DNA of 64,000 nucleotides, from contig JAFJTR010000016.1 in the NCBI GenBank assembly GCA_022559985.1, positions 186,001-250,000 on the forward strand, written 5' to 3'. The position numbers and the translations under genes are program-made. Shown one piece after another: positions 1 to 10,793 of the stretch. The notes below the pieces were generated by a model that was given only the letters and a program-made list of their open reading frames with translations, did no database searches and was not told where the DNA came from. The stretch's first letter is position 1, and every line of letters begins with the position of its first letter. Source of the stretch: Parastagonospora avenae f. sp. tritici 18332-5 (lineage: Eukaryota > Ascomycota > Dothideomycetes > Pleosporales > Phaeosphaeriaceae).

Positions 1-1225
1 GACTTATCAGTTTCCATTCACATTCACAGTCCCGGCACAACTACTTCCGAAGTCGTGCTCACACAAGGTCTCCTCAGAGCATGTGCGCGACTGCCACTTA
101 ATGCTTCCTCCAAGCCTGGGCGATGCGGATCTCGCAGGCTTTGGTGGTTCTTTGCTCGACGACTTTGCGCCCGATATGTCTAAGATTAATTACAATATTA
201 AAGTCCGGATTGCGCAGTATCGAGGCAACGAAGGTATCACGGTCCTTGGAGAGAAGACGAAGAAAGTTCGCATCAAGCCTGCCCTCATGGAGCAGCCGCC
301 ATTGAACATTGACGGGAACAAAGAATACCGAGCTCGACAAGAGAAGACCATCAAGAAGGGACTCTTCAAAGGCAAGCTGGGAACGCTGTCTGCAAGGACT
401 GTACAGCCTAAAGCTTTGGTCATTCCTGGTGCGCGGACGACAGACAACGAAACCATAACCACAATGGCCAAACTCGTTCTTCGCTTTGACCCTACTGAGG
501 AATCGGCTTCCCCACCACGCCTCGGCTCGTTGAGTACCAAGATCAAAGTATCAACATGTTATGCTTCGAGTCCGAGACACACCTTTCCATCGCGATTGAC
601 CATCGGTTTTGACGCGTCGCAGGGCGCATACTCCGAAAGTATCGCACTCTCAACACTTTGCATCGCATCTGCGCCTTGGGAAAAGCACTCCGCAGACATG
701 AACCCCAGACCTGAAGAAAACCCTGAGCGTCGCGACTCTGGCATCTCAGACTGCTCCACCACCAGCAACAGTGAAGCCGAATTCGCCGCAGGCATCCTAC
801 CCGCGTCTAAAGATTACAAGAACGGCATCTTTTACACCGCACAAGTCCTCGTTCCCGTCACTCTTCCCATGAACAAGAACTTCATACCGACCTTTCACTG
901 TTGTCTAGTATCCCGAACATACACACTTGGCATGACTTTCAACGTCCACGGCGCCTCGTCTACGTCTCTGAAGGTCCCGATTCAGATCTGCGCAGAAGGC
1001 AGCGACACCGGCATCGAGAACGCGAGGGCGAGGAGTGTCGAAGAGACGCAGCTTCGGCAGGCGATTGATATGTGGGCGCCGAGGAGCGTTGCGCCACCGC
1101 CGAGTTTCAGCGAGGCTGAGAGAGCGCCCCGGAACAATAGTGTAGGGACTAGGGACGAGCTTCCTCCGGACTACTCTGCGTTTGCGCCGCCCGTTAGGCG
1201 ATATGAACGATTGGTTTTGGTTTGA
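1..1225 (+). CDS. Arrestin-like (ART/Bul-type) trafficking adaptor, 5' truncated
   Basis: The frame is open from base 2, so the gene starts before the window. The first residues seen (FPFTFTVPAQLLP, then LPPSLGD about 20 residues later) fit the middle of a fungal arrestin N-terminal domain, followed by an arrestin C-like beta domain and a Ser-rich linker. Near the C-terminus ELPPDYSAF contains a PPxY motif (PPDY), the docking site of Rsp5/Nedd4-type ubiquitin ligases. Family knowledge: such adaptors bring the ligase to plasma-membrane transporters and so trigger endocytosis. About 407 residues are visible and the gene ends in TGA. The family call is from motifs only; the target transporter cannot be inferred. 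Confidence 0.75.
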   Translation, partial: TYQFPFTFTVPAQLLPKSCSHKVSSEHVRDCHLMLPPSLGDADLAGFGGSLLDDFAPDMSKINYNIKVRIAQYRGNEGITVLGEKTKKVRIKPALMEQPPLNIDGNKEYRARQEKTIKKGLFKGKLGTLSARTVQPKALVIPGARTTDNETITTMAKLVLRFDPTEESASPPRLGSLSTKIKVSTCYASSPRHTFPSRLTIGFDASQGAYSESIALSTLCIASAPWEKHSADMNPRPEENPERRDSGISDCSTTSNSEAEFAAGILPASKDYKNGIFYTAQVLVPVTLPMNKNFIPTFHCCLVSRTYTLGMTFNVHGASSTSLKVPIQICAEGSDTGIENARARSVEETQLRQAIDMWAPRSVAPPPSFSEAERAPRNNSVGTRDELPPDYSAFAPPVRRYERLVLV

Positions 1226-1604
1226 GAATGATGTGTTGTATAAAAGGGTGGCTTTTGCGGCTTTTCAAATTGTCAAGGTAGCTAGTTACATTTCGTAGTC
1301 ATCATACCCCAAGGCAACTAGCTTTATGAATAATGTTAATTTGTCTTAGCTATTACAATCCGATCAGAGACAGGAGCTCTTTACAAGGACTACTCGATAG
1401 TAAGAACATCGCAAGAACTCAGTCCTCCAAGCAAATGATCTACTTACCACATATGGATTGCTGTATCGCGTCCCTCGGAACACGGGGGCCGTGTGAATGT
1501 TATTACTTGCCGCCCCATTGGTTATTATTGGAACAGCACCACATCGTCAGCACGCACACGCCTCTCATTTGAAGTGCCTTACTATGCAGCGTTGCAGGAC
1601 TCAT

Positions 1605-1697
1605 GTCGTGCTACCATAGGTAACTGAACTACCAGGCTGAGTGAGAGTCTGATATCACAGTCGTGCTACAGTAGGTGATCGAACAGTTGAGCGAGAC
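1605..1697. repeat. Imperfect direct repeat in intergenic DNA
   Basis: Two diverged copies of a unit beginning TCGTGCTAC and ending in a GAGTGAG/GAGCGAG-like stretch lie about 55 bp apart. They sit in the 1226-1811 spacer, which otherwise shows no convincing gene on either strand. Confidence 0.3.
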
Positions 1698-2063
1698 AGC
1701 CAACATAAATGCCGCCCTCAATGTGGGGGGCGAACACATTGTATATTTCTCGGCACATCCACAACACTCTACTAGATTCGTTCCACGTTTAGAAAAATTA
1801 TATGGCCAAAGATGACGTTCCGACCTTCTCAATACGATCACCTACCGGACAGCAGCGAGGAGCCTTACGAATCGTGTACAAGCCAATCGACCTTGAGCAG
1901 TGAAGGGCACCTTCGATCACAGCCTCATATTGAATGCGCCCACAATCAGCCACTGGTCTTCCATATTTCAAGAGGTGTGATTCTGCAAGGAGCTGAAACA
2001 TTCGAAGTGCCACAGCACAGCGAACCGAATCCCATTTGTCACCAACCAGCTCCACCATCGTAG

Positions 2064-3766
2064 GTTCCTCAGAAGTCCAGAAACTCAGGACCGAAGCTAG
2101 AACGCTTCAACTTGTCTCCTGAGAAGCGAAAAGAGGGTGCTTGGTGCGATGCGCTCAGCGACTGGTGGTGGTGGGAGCTTGGAAGCATACTCTTGAGCTG
2201 TGCATGTTTTATCGCTATCGTCATTACGCTGTGGATAGTAAAAGAAAAGCCGCTGTCCTCTTGGCACTCTGTTATCTCGACCCTCGCTACGATCTCGAAA
2301 GCGAGTCTCATGCTCTCAGTTGCAGCGTGCATATCACAGCTTAAGTGGCTGTACTTCGGAACCGCGCCACATCGGATACAAGACATCCAGATCTTCGACG
2401 ATGCCAGTCGCGGTCCGCTCGGAGCCTTGGATCTCATCATGCGTCTGCGCCTCAGTCCCAGTGATGCGTTTTCACATCGAAGCGGTGGAGCTGGGTGGGC
2501 GTTTTGGGCTTCAGTTTTGACAATCCTTGCGCTGGTTTCAGATCCCTTTGTACAACAGCTTCTATCTTTCCCACTACGGACTGTGCCTGATTCAACAGAT
2601 CTATTCGGAGCTGACATTTCTGCCTCGCAGATCTATGATACGCGCATTACTAGTTACGAAAGGAATTTTCAGGACCTCAAAGTGGATATGGCCATGCAAG
2701 GTGCCGTTCAAAATGGCCTGTACACTCTGAACTCACCCGTGAAGTTCAGCTGTACCACGCAAATTGCACATGGCCGACCTTCTACACTTTCGGAATATGC
2801 AGCTCTTGTACCAATGTCACAGAACAAGTGAACGTAACCTGCACTAAGAACAAAGATCCTAAACGAGCCATTGATGGGAGCTGCAAACACACGTTACCGG
2901 CAGGACTAACTCTATATGCCGAGTATGGCTCCAATGCTGTTGGCGACTTTGGCCCGCTTCTGAACGCAACCGCAAAGTCAGGAAATCTCGCCGGCACTGG
3001 CGCTGGCAAGAACATCTCCGATTTGCTCGTCGATGCTGGTATCACGCGCTTCACGGAGCCTTGGCGGAGATATGAAAGCCCCGAAGTATTTGAATGTCGT
3101 CTCACATGGTGCGCGAAGCGCTACTCCAAAGTCAACGTTACGAAAGGCGAGATTGTTACGCCCGACACACGAATTTGGCCTTTGAAACCACCCTCAGCTG
3201 CCATCCGCGGCGAAGACGGTATTCTTCTCGGGCATTTCACGGTAGATGAGAACACGAACCTTGACGGACCAGGTAGCAATTTCACAGTCAACGCGAAAGA
3301 GCACAGCCTGCTGGCAGACTGGCTTACGTCTAAGATCTTCACAAATTCCGAAAGAGACGCGGTTGGGCGGGTACTGTACACGCAGCCAAACATCTCGCAG
3401 ACTTTTACCAACATCGCAACATCGATGACGAACAGAGTCCGCGAAGGATCTAATGCTACGAAGGTATTAGGAACTTCACATCGCGAAGAGATCTACATTC
3501 ACGTCACCTGCCCTTGGCTCATTCTCCCGGGCGTGGTAGTACTCATGAGCGTCGTTCTGTTGATAGCTAGTATCAATTTGAGTAGAGGGGATAGACAAGG
3601 GCTGTGGAAGAATACGACATTGGCGCCCCTCTTCACTCAGATGCGAGGATGGGAACATGAGGAATTGAGAGCTGGAAGGTGGAGCGAGATGGCAAATCAG
3701 ACGAAGGGCATGAGAGCGAGGTTGCGGAGGCACGGACAAGGCGGATTGGATTTCGTGAGAGCGTGA
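2064..3766 (+). pseudogene. DUF3176 membrane protein, frameshifted
   Basis: The N-terminal part carries the family signature SDWWWWELGS followed by a membrane helix, then KASLMLSVAACISQLKW and a FDDASRGPLGALDL block. A second membrane helix lies near the C-terminus (WLILPGVVVLMSVVLLIA). These are hallmarks of fungal DUF3176, whose role is unknown. The frame breaks inside the conserved Cys-rich motif. Up to KFSC (2753) it is read in one frame; from base 2759 the expected NCTWPTF and CSSC motifs continue in another, which implies one missing base near 2757-2758. Without correction the protein stops at 2831. The N-terminus is unsure: an upstream open frame starts at ATG 1812 and meets TAG at 2061, which a possible 66-nt intron (2007-2072) could remove. 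It is either a young pseudogene or a sequencing error. Confidence 0.7.
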
Positions 3767-3870
3767 TGGTAAATCTTGTGATTCTTCTTTGTATGGCGCG
3801 CTGTCTGTAAAATGCTAAGGCTCGTTCCGGATCATGCTATCAATGCTCTTGATCATCCTCCTAACATTCA

Positions 3871-5711
3871 TTACACAATTACAAACTCCTTCAATTCTGT
3901 TTTATTTCCATGGACACCGCTAAATGCCTCCCCGTCCATGTAGCCATGAAGGTAGCTAAATAGCAGAAAAGAAAGTAAGCAGACTGCAATGCGAAGGGGG
4001 AGAAAAGTCCGACTTACCATTCACCCACAAGCTGGTACGTCTTTCGATCGATTTCAGTGTCAGTAGCACGAATACACAAAAGTACTTGTCCACCTGGAAA
4101 AGCGCAGATCAGGTCGCCGTCCTGAACAGGTTCGTCAACTATACCCAACGAGTCGTTGTCTGTGAGGACCAAAGCTCGTCCGCAAAGAGCACTGAAGAGT
4201 GCATCATTAAAAGTCTTAGCGGAACTTTCGAGACCCGCGATACCACTGCTTGCTTGTGCGGACCATGCCTCCCAGAGTGTGTCGGCCTGATGCTCGCCGA
4301 GGATAGTAGCTGAGCCTCGGGGTCCATTGAAGCGAATCCTCGAAGCGACGAGTGTTCTTCGGAATGTGTCCAGCCTTTTAGCTTCATTCGAATCGAGGTG
4401 GGTCCTGCCACGGGTTTGCTCTTGTAACAAGTGCATCGCATCATACAAGTTTTTGACATCGCTGAATCTTTTGGCCGGGAATCTTTCCAAAACTCGCACA
4501 TGAGTAATGGGCACACCAACAAGTGCCAGAACACCGTCTTTGATCAGAACCCGAGCTTTCCCTCTCGATCCACAAGCTTGGTATCTATTTGGCCAAAGCA
4601 GAATTCTCTTTCCCCGCATGATTGTCCAGTCGGGACACCAGCTCGGCAGCATGAGCCGAGATTCAACATTCCGGTTGTGATGCGACAAGACCTCCAAGGT
4701 GCCTGATTGTTCCATGGTAGTTCTCACAACGGCTTGATAAAGATCCTGGACAGACCGCGAGTAGTCTGGAGCTAATCCGGGTATCCGCCCTATGAGCTTG
4801 TACACGCTGAAGATTTTGTCTCGGGGATCTGATGACTTTGAAACTCGGAACTTGTAAAGTATGTCTACAGCCTGCTTCTGTGGCTGCAAGTCTCGTTGAT
4901 ATTCGTCTCGCGTTGACCAGAGGTGATGGATTGATGTGGATGCGACATGCCGAATGAGGTAGGCTTGCTTTTGAGGCACTATTCCTTTGAATCGATATTC
5001 TATAAGGAGGTTGATGGCTTTTGAAAACTCCTCTCCTTGCAAAATGTGGGTGCCACACAGGAACTGGACATTTGTTGCAACAGCATACTCCTGGATAATC
5101 CATGCGCGACACCACCATTGCCGTTGCGTCAGTTTCAAAAGGGCGCTCCAGGATGGTTTGAGACTAGGATCGCCCACCATATTCGCCACTGTATCGAGAT
5201 CATCTGACCGGAGCTCGGAGATGGTGTGTAAGAGATGCAGCGCTTGGTCGCTATCATCTGCTTCGTCACCCAGAAAGATCAGAACCCGCCGAGCGAAGGT
5301 ATAGACCGCCCACATACGCGGGACTTGAGTATTTTTCTCCTCCGTACTCGTTTGATCGATGCCGAGCGCATCGACCCATAGAAGCCTAGCTGATTTCTTG
5401 GAACGGAGGCAGCGTAATGCACATTCGAGGTTCCAAGTAACGACAACAGATCGACCACCAAGAACAACGTCACCCGTAGCACCTGGGGTACCCCAGACAT
5501 AAGATAAGGCTTCAAAAGCTCCCAAGCTCTTTCCTATCGTTGACACTGATAGATTGCAATGAATTGGAGAATTTGGATCGCCTGGTAAGAGTTGTAGGAG
5601 ACGAATTCCCCATGTCAGATGTTCATCAACATCAGAATGCGATGGTGTTGCATCCTGGAGTGGATGATATAGCTTGGTAGATGCTTCTGGCGCGTCTGAG
5701 AATTCCGACAT
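3871..5711 (-). CDS. HET-domain (heterokaryon incompatibility) protein
   Basis: Two exons are inferred (5711-4018 and 3955-3871), giving about 592 residues. The HET domain runs from roughly residue 35 to 210: IRLLQLLPG, FEALSYVWG (67-74), LLWVDALGIDQ (110-120), QVPRMWAVYTFA and WWCRAWIIQEYA. The usual LCIDQ cysteine is a glycine here. A strong donor (G/GTAAGT) at 4017 abuts the apparent stop. After a 62-nt intron ending TATTTAG the frame gives CYLHGYMDGEAF, the typical C-terminal block of HET proteins, so the short single-exon reading is probably wrong. The start is the ATG at 5711. Family knowledge: HET proteins mediate non-self recognition and programmed cell death on fusion of unlike hyphae; the allele partner is unknown. 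Confidence 0.88.
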
Positions 5712-7412
5712 CACTTCGATTGGCTTGCTGAAATTAGAAAGCCTTACAACAAGTTGGGGCAGTGGAGCGAACAGCCATTACATACGTACGACAGTCTTGG
5801 CAGTCTTGGCAGTAGAAGATAGATGCGACAGCGGATGCATGCGATAGTATAGACGGTTGGAAAAAAAGATGGCCATTTTTGCGGATGAGCATGACTGTAT
5901 GGCTTTGCCGCGCAATTGGCCGGAAGGCAACATATGTGGCATTATTGTCAGCGGCTAATAACTCACAGTTTTGAGATTCATTGCTTTGTTAAAACGTCCA
6001 AAGTTTAGGCAGCAGCACACAGCCTTACCAACTTCAAAACAGTCAACGACGTTATTTTATTTTCATAGTATCGATAGATAACTAGCAGAGGCTTTAGGGG
6101 ACCGGATGAAGCTATTCTCTCGCCCTGTGCTACAGCGAACTCCGCGTTCTCTGACCCTGTCTGATTCATGCAAAGATGCGGCGGTGGTTCCTCTTCGTCT
6201 GTAGCACGAATAGAAAGCCCTGAGCACACCACGAATATAGTTTCCCAGCTCATCCATTCTTCCACATTCGACCATAGGACGTTGAGAGCAAGGCTTTCCA
6301 TTGAGTGGGTGACCATCAGCGAATACGCTGTTGTATTGTTTTGGATTCTTGTCGCCTTCCCAGTAGGTGCATAGATTGTGGCGTCCGCTAATTAGATAAA
6401 CTTACTCGTCACCAACAGTTCCACTTCGACATATTTCACGCTCCTCTTTTCATGATTCCCAATGTGACAAGGTTACATATAATCAAATTTTTATAAACAT
6501 GTCACGATTGTCCTATTATTACTACATGTATGTTTCTTATCTGCTGCTCTTCATTGCGCTTTGCCATCTCTAGGCAACTACCCTTGACCTCTGTAGTGAG
6601 GTTGCGGTGCTTCAGCCTCTCTTTTCTCTCTGTGTCTGTAAGAAGTATCGTTGCACCTCCCGACTCATGAAGCGTGCTAAAGACAAAACTCCATATTCGT
6701 CCCTTATACATTCCCTATAACTTATAAGACTACATGCAGCGCACAAGTGCTCCAAAGATTATTAGCGCAGAATGCAAAACGACGTTAACTCCGTGGATGC
6801 AGCTAGTGAGAGGGTCTTCACTGCAATTATCGAGAATGATTGTTGCTGATACTAGTCCAGTCGTACCTCAAAGGGGTCACCAAACCGCCAGCTTCGCCCC
6901 CCACGATGACTTCAAAATCACTATCATCTGGCACAACATCGATGCGCGCAGCAGCTTCACATGTTTCCGCAAAGAATCGCGCGGACCAATTGAGCGCATC
7001 CTGATCGACTTTGCGCGAGTCTTGGAGACGGGCGTGTTGGAGCAAGTCATCAGCGTAAATGGGAGTAAACATATGTTCTGTGTGGCAATAGCGTATTCGA
7101 AGAACAAGGACGAAGGGGTTGTGGATGCTGTTTTCAGCGCGCTTTGAGTTTGGGATTAAAGTATAAGATACTCCTTCAGGACCCCAAGGAGGGCCGCCAT
7201 AGCTAAAAGTGATGAAAGGCACAACTTAGATGCGAACTTATTGTTGTTATTGTTAGCTATCGGAGGTGGCTATGTAGAAAGAACGAGCTGAACAGACGCT
7301 AGTCCCAAAAGGGTACACATGTGACTTGTACCCTCGAACAAAAAGGATAACTATATCAAGAATCGACGGCTGTATCCACAGGTATGTGAATACATTGACT
7401 AAATCTATCAAG
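5712..7412. other. AT-rich intergenic spacer
   Basis: This spacer separates the HET gene and the carboxylesterase. It is visibly richer in A and T than its neighbours, especially 5990-6780. Just upstream of the HET gene a short tandem of CAGTCTTGG occurs near 5790-5810. Apart from one weak open frame (6827-7222, minus) I see no gene. Confidence 0.4.
6827..7222 (-). CDS. Possible small protein or gene remnant, unrecognised
   Basis: An open frame of about 130 codons contains stretches with ordinary protein composition (IRYCHTEHMFTPIYADDLLQ, DALNWSARFFAETCEAAARI). I do not recognise a family and see no signal peptide, repeat or membrane helix. An overlapping plus-strand frame of similar length (6734-7147) exists, so coding status is uncertain. 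It could be the end of a decayed gene in this AT-rich spacer. Confidence 0.25.
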   Translation of the reverse strand: MPFITFSYGGPPWGPEGVSYTLIPNSKRAENSIHNPFVLVLRIRYCHTEHMFTPIYADDLLQHARLQDSRKVDQDALNWSARFFAETCEAAARIDVVPDDSDFEVIVGGEAGGLVTPLRYDWTSISNNHSR

Positions 7413-9031
7413 CTAACACAGTCCATCAAACTCGTTTCCACGCCCCAGTACTGCCTGTGTATTATTTTCGACCCCCAGCTTTACCAACGTATCGGTGTCC
7501 GGATCATACGTCGGCCAGCTGAGCCCAGCCTTCGGGTCCCTTGCAAAAGCAGCCCACGCGCTCTGCATGTACTTTGATGTCTCAGCTTCGGTCGGCGTGT
7601 TGGGCGCGAGCAGATCTGAAGTCCCGAAGACCATCGGGATATCAGACGAGTGGTAGGCGCGAAGCCACGGGAAAGGGTTGAGGTTTGGCCATTCTCCAAA
7701 GTAACGAGCGCGCCAGACGGGCACCTTAAAGTTCTTTCGGGCGCTGGAATCTTGTTAGCCTGTGTAGAGGATTATGAACAGCGGAACATACAGGGCTCCT
7801 TGTGCGCCTGGACATGTTGCGATGCTGCGTGTGAATGCGTCTACGGCGGTTTGATTGGGTCCAGTCGGAACGAATGGCAATAACGAAGATCCTTCATTGT
7901 CTACTTGTGACAAGATGGTAGGCACTTTTGCAAATCGCCCGCGGACCTGACGGTCAGTGTAGTTGGAAAAGCTCGTGAGCTCGTCTGGTGCTGGGCTGAA
8001 TGATAGCGATCTTCCGCCATTTGCGGATGCGTTGTACTTGTTGTAGACTTCAATGATGGCACTTGCATTTGCGTTCTGCATGCAAGCGAACTCCTTGTCT
8101 TTGTCGGGCGATCCGCAACCTATTTGCGAGGCAACGTATGTGAAGTTTGAGTTCGTCGCGTCGTTTGAGTTTCCACCGGAGACAGTACCAGATTGGGCAA
8201 TGAAGCCTGCGATGATAGGGTCTTCGGGATATGCATATGCGTACTTGTCCACAGCCATTCCACTACTAAAGTTAGCGTAAGCAATTTCGGAGAACTGAGA
8301 TTTTTCAGTACCCTGCTGACTGTCCGAACAAGATCATACGCTTCGGATCTCCGCCGAAAGCATTGATGTGATTGTAGAGCCACTCAACGGCCTTGCGATG
8401 ATCCATCAAACCAGGATTGAGGTATGTTCCATCCAGGGCAGCGGCATTTGGATAGCCAAAGATGTTGAGTCGGTAACTGAACAAAGTCAGTATAGCTTTC
8501 AGAAAGTGAGCGGCATTCGTACTTGAGAGCCACCACAACTACGTTCTGATCCTTTGCAAGTCGATCCCCATACTTATAGGGACTTGCAGCTCCTCCAGAA
8601 GTAAATCCACCACCATGGATCCATATCATGACCGGCAGCGGCTCCGAAGCATGGCTTTTTCTTGGAGCCCAGATGTTCAACGTCAGGCAATCTTCGCTCT
8701 GCTGCTGGCCAGGAGTGAGAAGAAACCCCTTCAGGTACTCTGAATACACTGTCTTCTGGCCACTGTTATACTGGATACACGATGGTCCAAACCAAGATGC
8801 ATCAATAGTTTGGTCCGTAGGGCGTTTTGTGATGGGAGGTCGGAAACGCGCTGCTCCCACCGGCGGCTCAGCATAGGGTATTCCACCAAAGAAACGAACG
8901 CCTGTGGTGTTTGGCCATTGTACACCTTGCACAGAAAATAAACTGGTATGTACTAGCAGGTCATCGTGGGTGTTCCTAGCTGGAAAGGCGTAGACCAATG
9001 GCAACAGCAAAAGAGCAGCGAATTTGGACAT
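7413..9031 (-). CDS. Secreted type-B carboxylesterase/lipase
   Basis: Four exons (9031-8523, 8476-8312, 8265-7792, 7743-7413) with introns of 46, 46 and 48 nt give 492 residues. The start MSKFAALLLLPLVYAFPAR is a signal peptide, so secretion is likely. Hallmarks in order: FFGGIPYAEPPVG, EDCLTLNIWAP, the oxyanion-hole HGGGF (139-143), NYRLNIFGYP spanning the first splice, the nucleophile elbow GQSAG with Ser about 223, the acidic-residue region VDNEGS, and the catalytic-His region AYHSSDIPMVFGT. The complete triad suggests an active alpha/beta hydrolase acting on carboxylic esters; the substrate cannot be deduced. Splice joins are supported because each restores a conserved motif. Confidence 0.9.
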
Positions 9032-9723
9032 CTTGGAAGCTACCGCGATTTGTGCGATCCAATTGCTCATACCACAACAAGGCATGCTGATACTTAACAC
9101 ACTCATTGTACAGATCGCAAAAAGATACACTTATACGAAGGGTCTAGCGCTGTGCTTTTAACCGATGTTTATTTGGTCGGCTCAACCCTTTTCCAACGAT
9201 CGGTTAGCGCTGTTGTGTAGAATCTGGGGCCCCGCAAACAGAGTGGATCCTAGCGTTTTGAGGCTTTGCTCTCGGCATATATGTGACGCGAAAAGATGTG
9301 GCCGTTGACTTTGGCCTCGGAAGGACACTGACTCGTACCTAAGTACCGCTAATTCAAGGCCCGGGAACGGCAATCCAACATCACACACGTAATAGTGGTT
9401 TTCATTGTAGCACGGTCTTACAACAGTAGGCACTGCACAGCCCGAGGCAATTCAAATCTTGTCGCCTTTTTGTATGGCGCAACTGGGTACGCAATTAAGT
9501 CACCTGGATTCTGTCCTACTCACCTCGCACTTTGTTGGTCGCTCGAACATTATGTGCCACGCAGTCAAGACCTCGGGGTCCATGGCGTCGAGAGTCTTGT
9601 TCAAGCAAGCTTCGTCGATCAGGGGTTGGTCTGCATAGCGTGCATTCTGTGCGAGGTGTGGGACACAAAATATAATGCTGACGACGACTTTGTCTGGGTA
9701 CCCAACAACTTCGAGACTTTTTT

Positions 9724-10474
9724 TTAGTTGTTGCTGCATTTAATGGTGATCCGGAGGGATGCTGGGACCGACTTGTTCTCCGTACGGACTTCGAGGGTCT
9801 TAGTGGAACGTTGTGGGAAGTTAATGCTAGAGGCGCAGAAATTAGATCCCATGACTCGTTGCTGGAGGCTCTTGATAGAGGTTTCCACGAAGAAGTTGTA
9901 ATTGTCGTCAGATTTGGGGATTTTATCCCTATCACCGACCAGCCTGGGTAATATCCGTTTATCGGAAGGTAGCTTCGGCCACACAGCATGAGGTGAAGGT
10001 GTTTCCGACCCTTCTACTTGGAAAAGGTCATAGGAGTAGCGAATGCTGTTGGAATTAACGCATTCTCGCTGCATATCGCAGACATGATTAACCCCAGATC
10101 GAACCTTAACTTGCGTCCTGGCGTCACCAAAATCTTTGTATAGCCGCAGTAAAGCATGTTGTGCAATTTGCGTAGTGGAGCGTGTGGTCTTGAGGGATCA
10201 AAGCTACACAGGTCGGTATTCGAATTAAAGGTGCAACATCTTGATGTAACCTTAAAACCAAGTCTGTCCACTTTCCTGAACCCCAAATGATATCCTCATC
10301 CAGTTCATGACTACTTCGGAGAGCGCTGACCTCGTAGTCGCTCGACAGGAGTACTCTGAATACCCACATCCTCTCGTATATCGGCATGATGACTGGGCAG
10401 GTGTAAGCACAGCTAAGTCTGCGCGCATCTCCGCTGCCCTCACTGATTGCTCCCTTACAGCTCAGCTCACACAA
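9724..10474 (-). pseudogene. Decayed HET-like gene fragment
   Basis: Pieces in different minus-strand frames resemble the middle of HET-family proteins in the right order. First comes YERMWVFRVLLSSDYEVSAL, like the conserved RxWVxQEvLL segment, then HELDEDIIWGSGKW. Further on come VGDRDKIPKSDDNYNFFVET and SIKSLQQRV, resembling the usual DxRDKIPxPDYxxSxxExFxET block. No single frame spans it, no start or HET N-terminal block is found, and several stops interrupt. It is best read as a relic; similarity was judged by eye only. Confidence 0.45.
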
Positions 10475-10674
10475 GATGTCGTTAGCCCGATGTTTGATCT
10501 CCTACTCTGCATACGTCAGGTCTCGAGATAGTGATAATAGTCTCGAACAGCACATGTGAAGGATGATGACAACATAGACCCTCGTAAAACATGTTTAATA
10601 AGCGACCTGGTGTTAGACATCAGGGCAAGGCTGGTCCATCAGTGATATTACACAAATAGCTATAACGAACCTCA

Positions 10675-10720
10675 CGGGCTCGTGCATCACACGGGAGCAT
10701 GCATCACTTTTGCCAAGCCC
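10675..10720. repeat. Left terminal inverted repeat with a 17-bp duplication
   Basis: It matches the reverse complement of 12472-12500, except that it contains two tandem units, CACGGGCTCGTGCATCA and CACGGGAGCATGCATCA, where the other end has one. Confidence 0.75.
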
Positions 10721-10793
10721 CCTCCAAAACCACCCCATTCTGGCGCAAAATAGCCCACCTTTGGCCCTGTATAGTACAAAGCAAGATGCAATA

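Noticed and set aside
1798..2058. 86-codon minus-strand frame before the DUF3176 gene
   Set aside because: No recognisable motif, and the plus strand of the same stretch fits better as the start of the DUF3176 protein.
2061..2063. TAG upstream of SDWWWW as proof of a pseudogene
   Set aside because: A possible in-phase 66-nt intron could remove it, so only the frameshift at 2757 is used as evidence.
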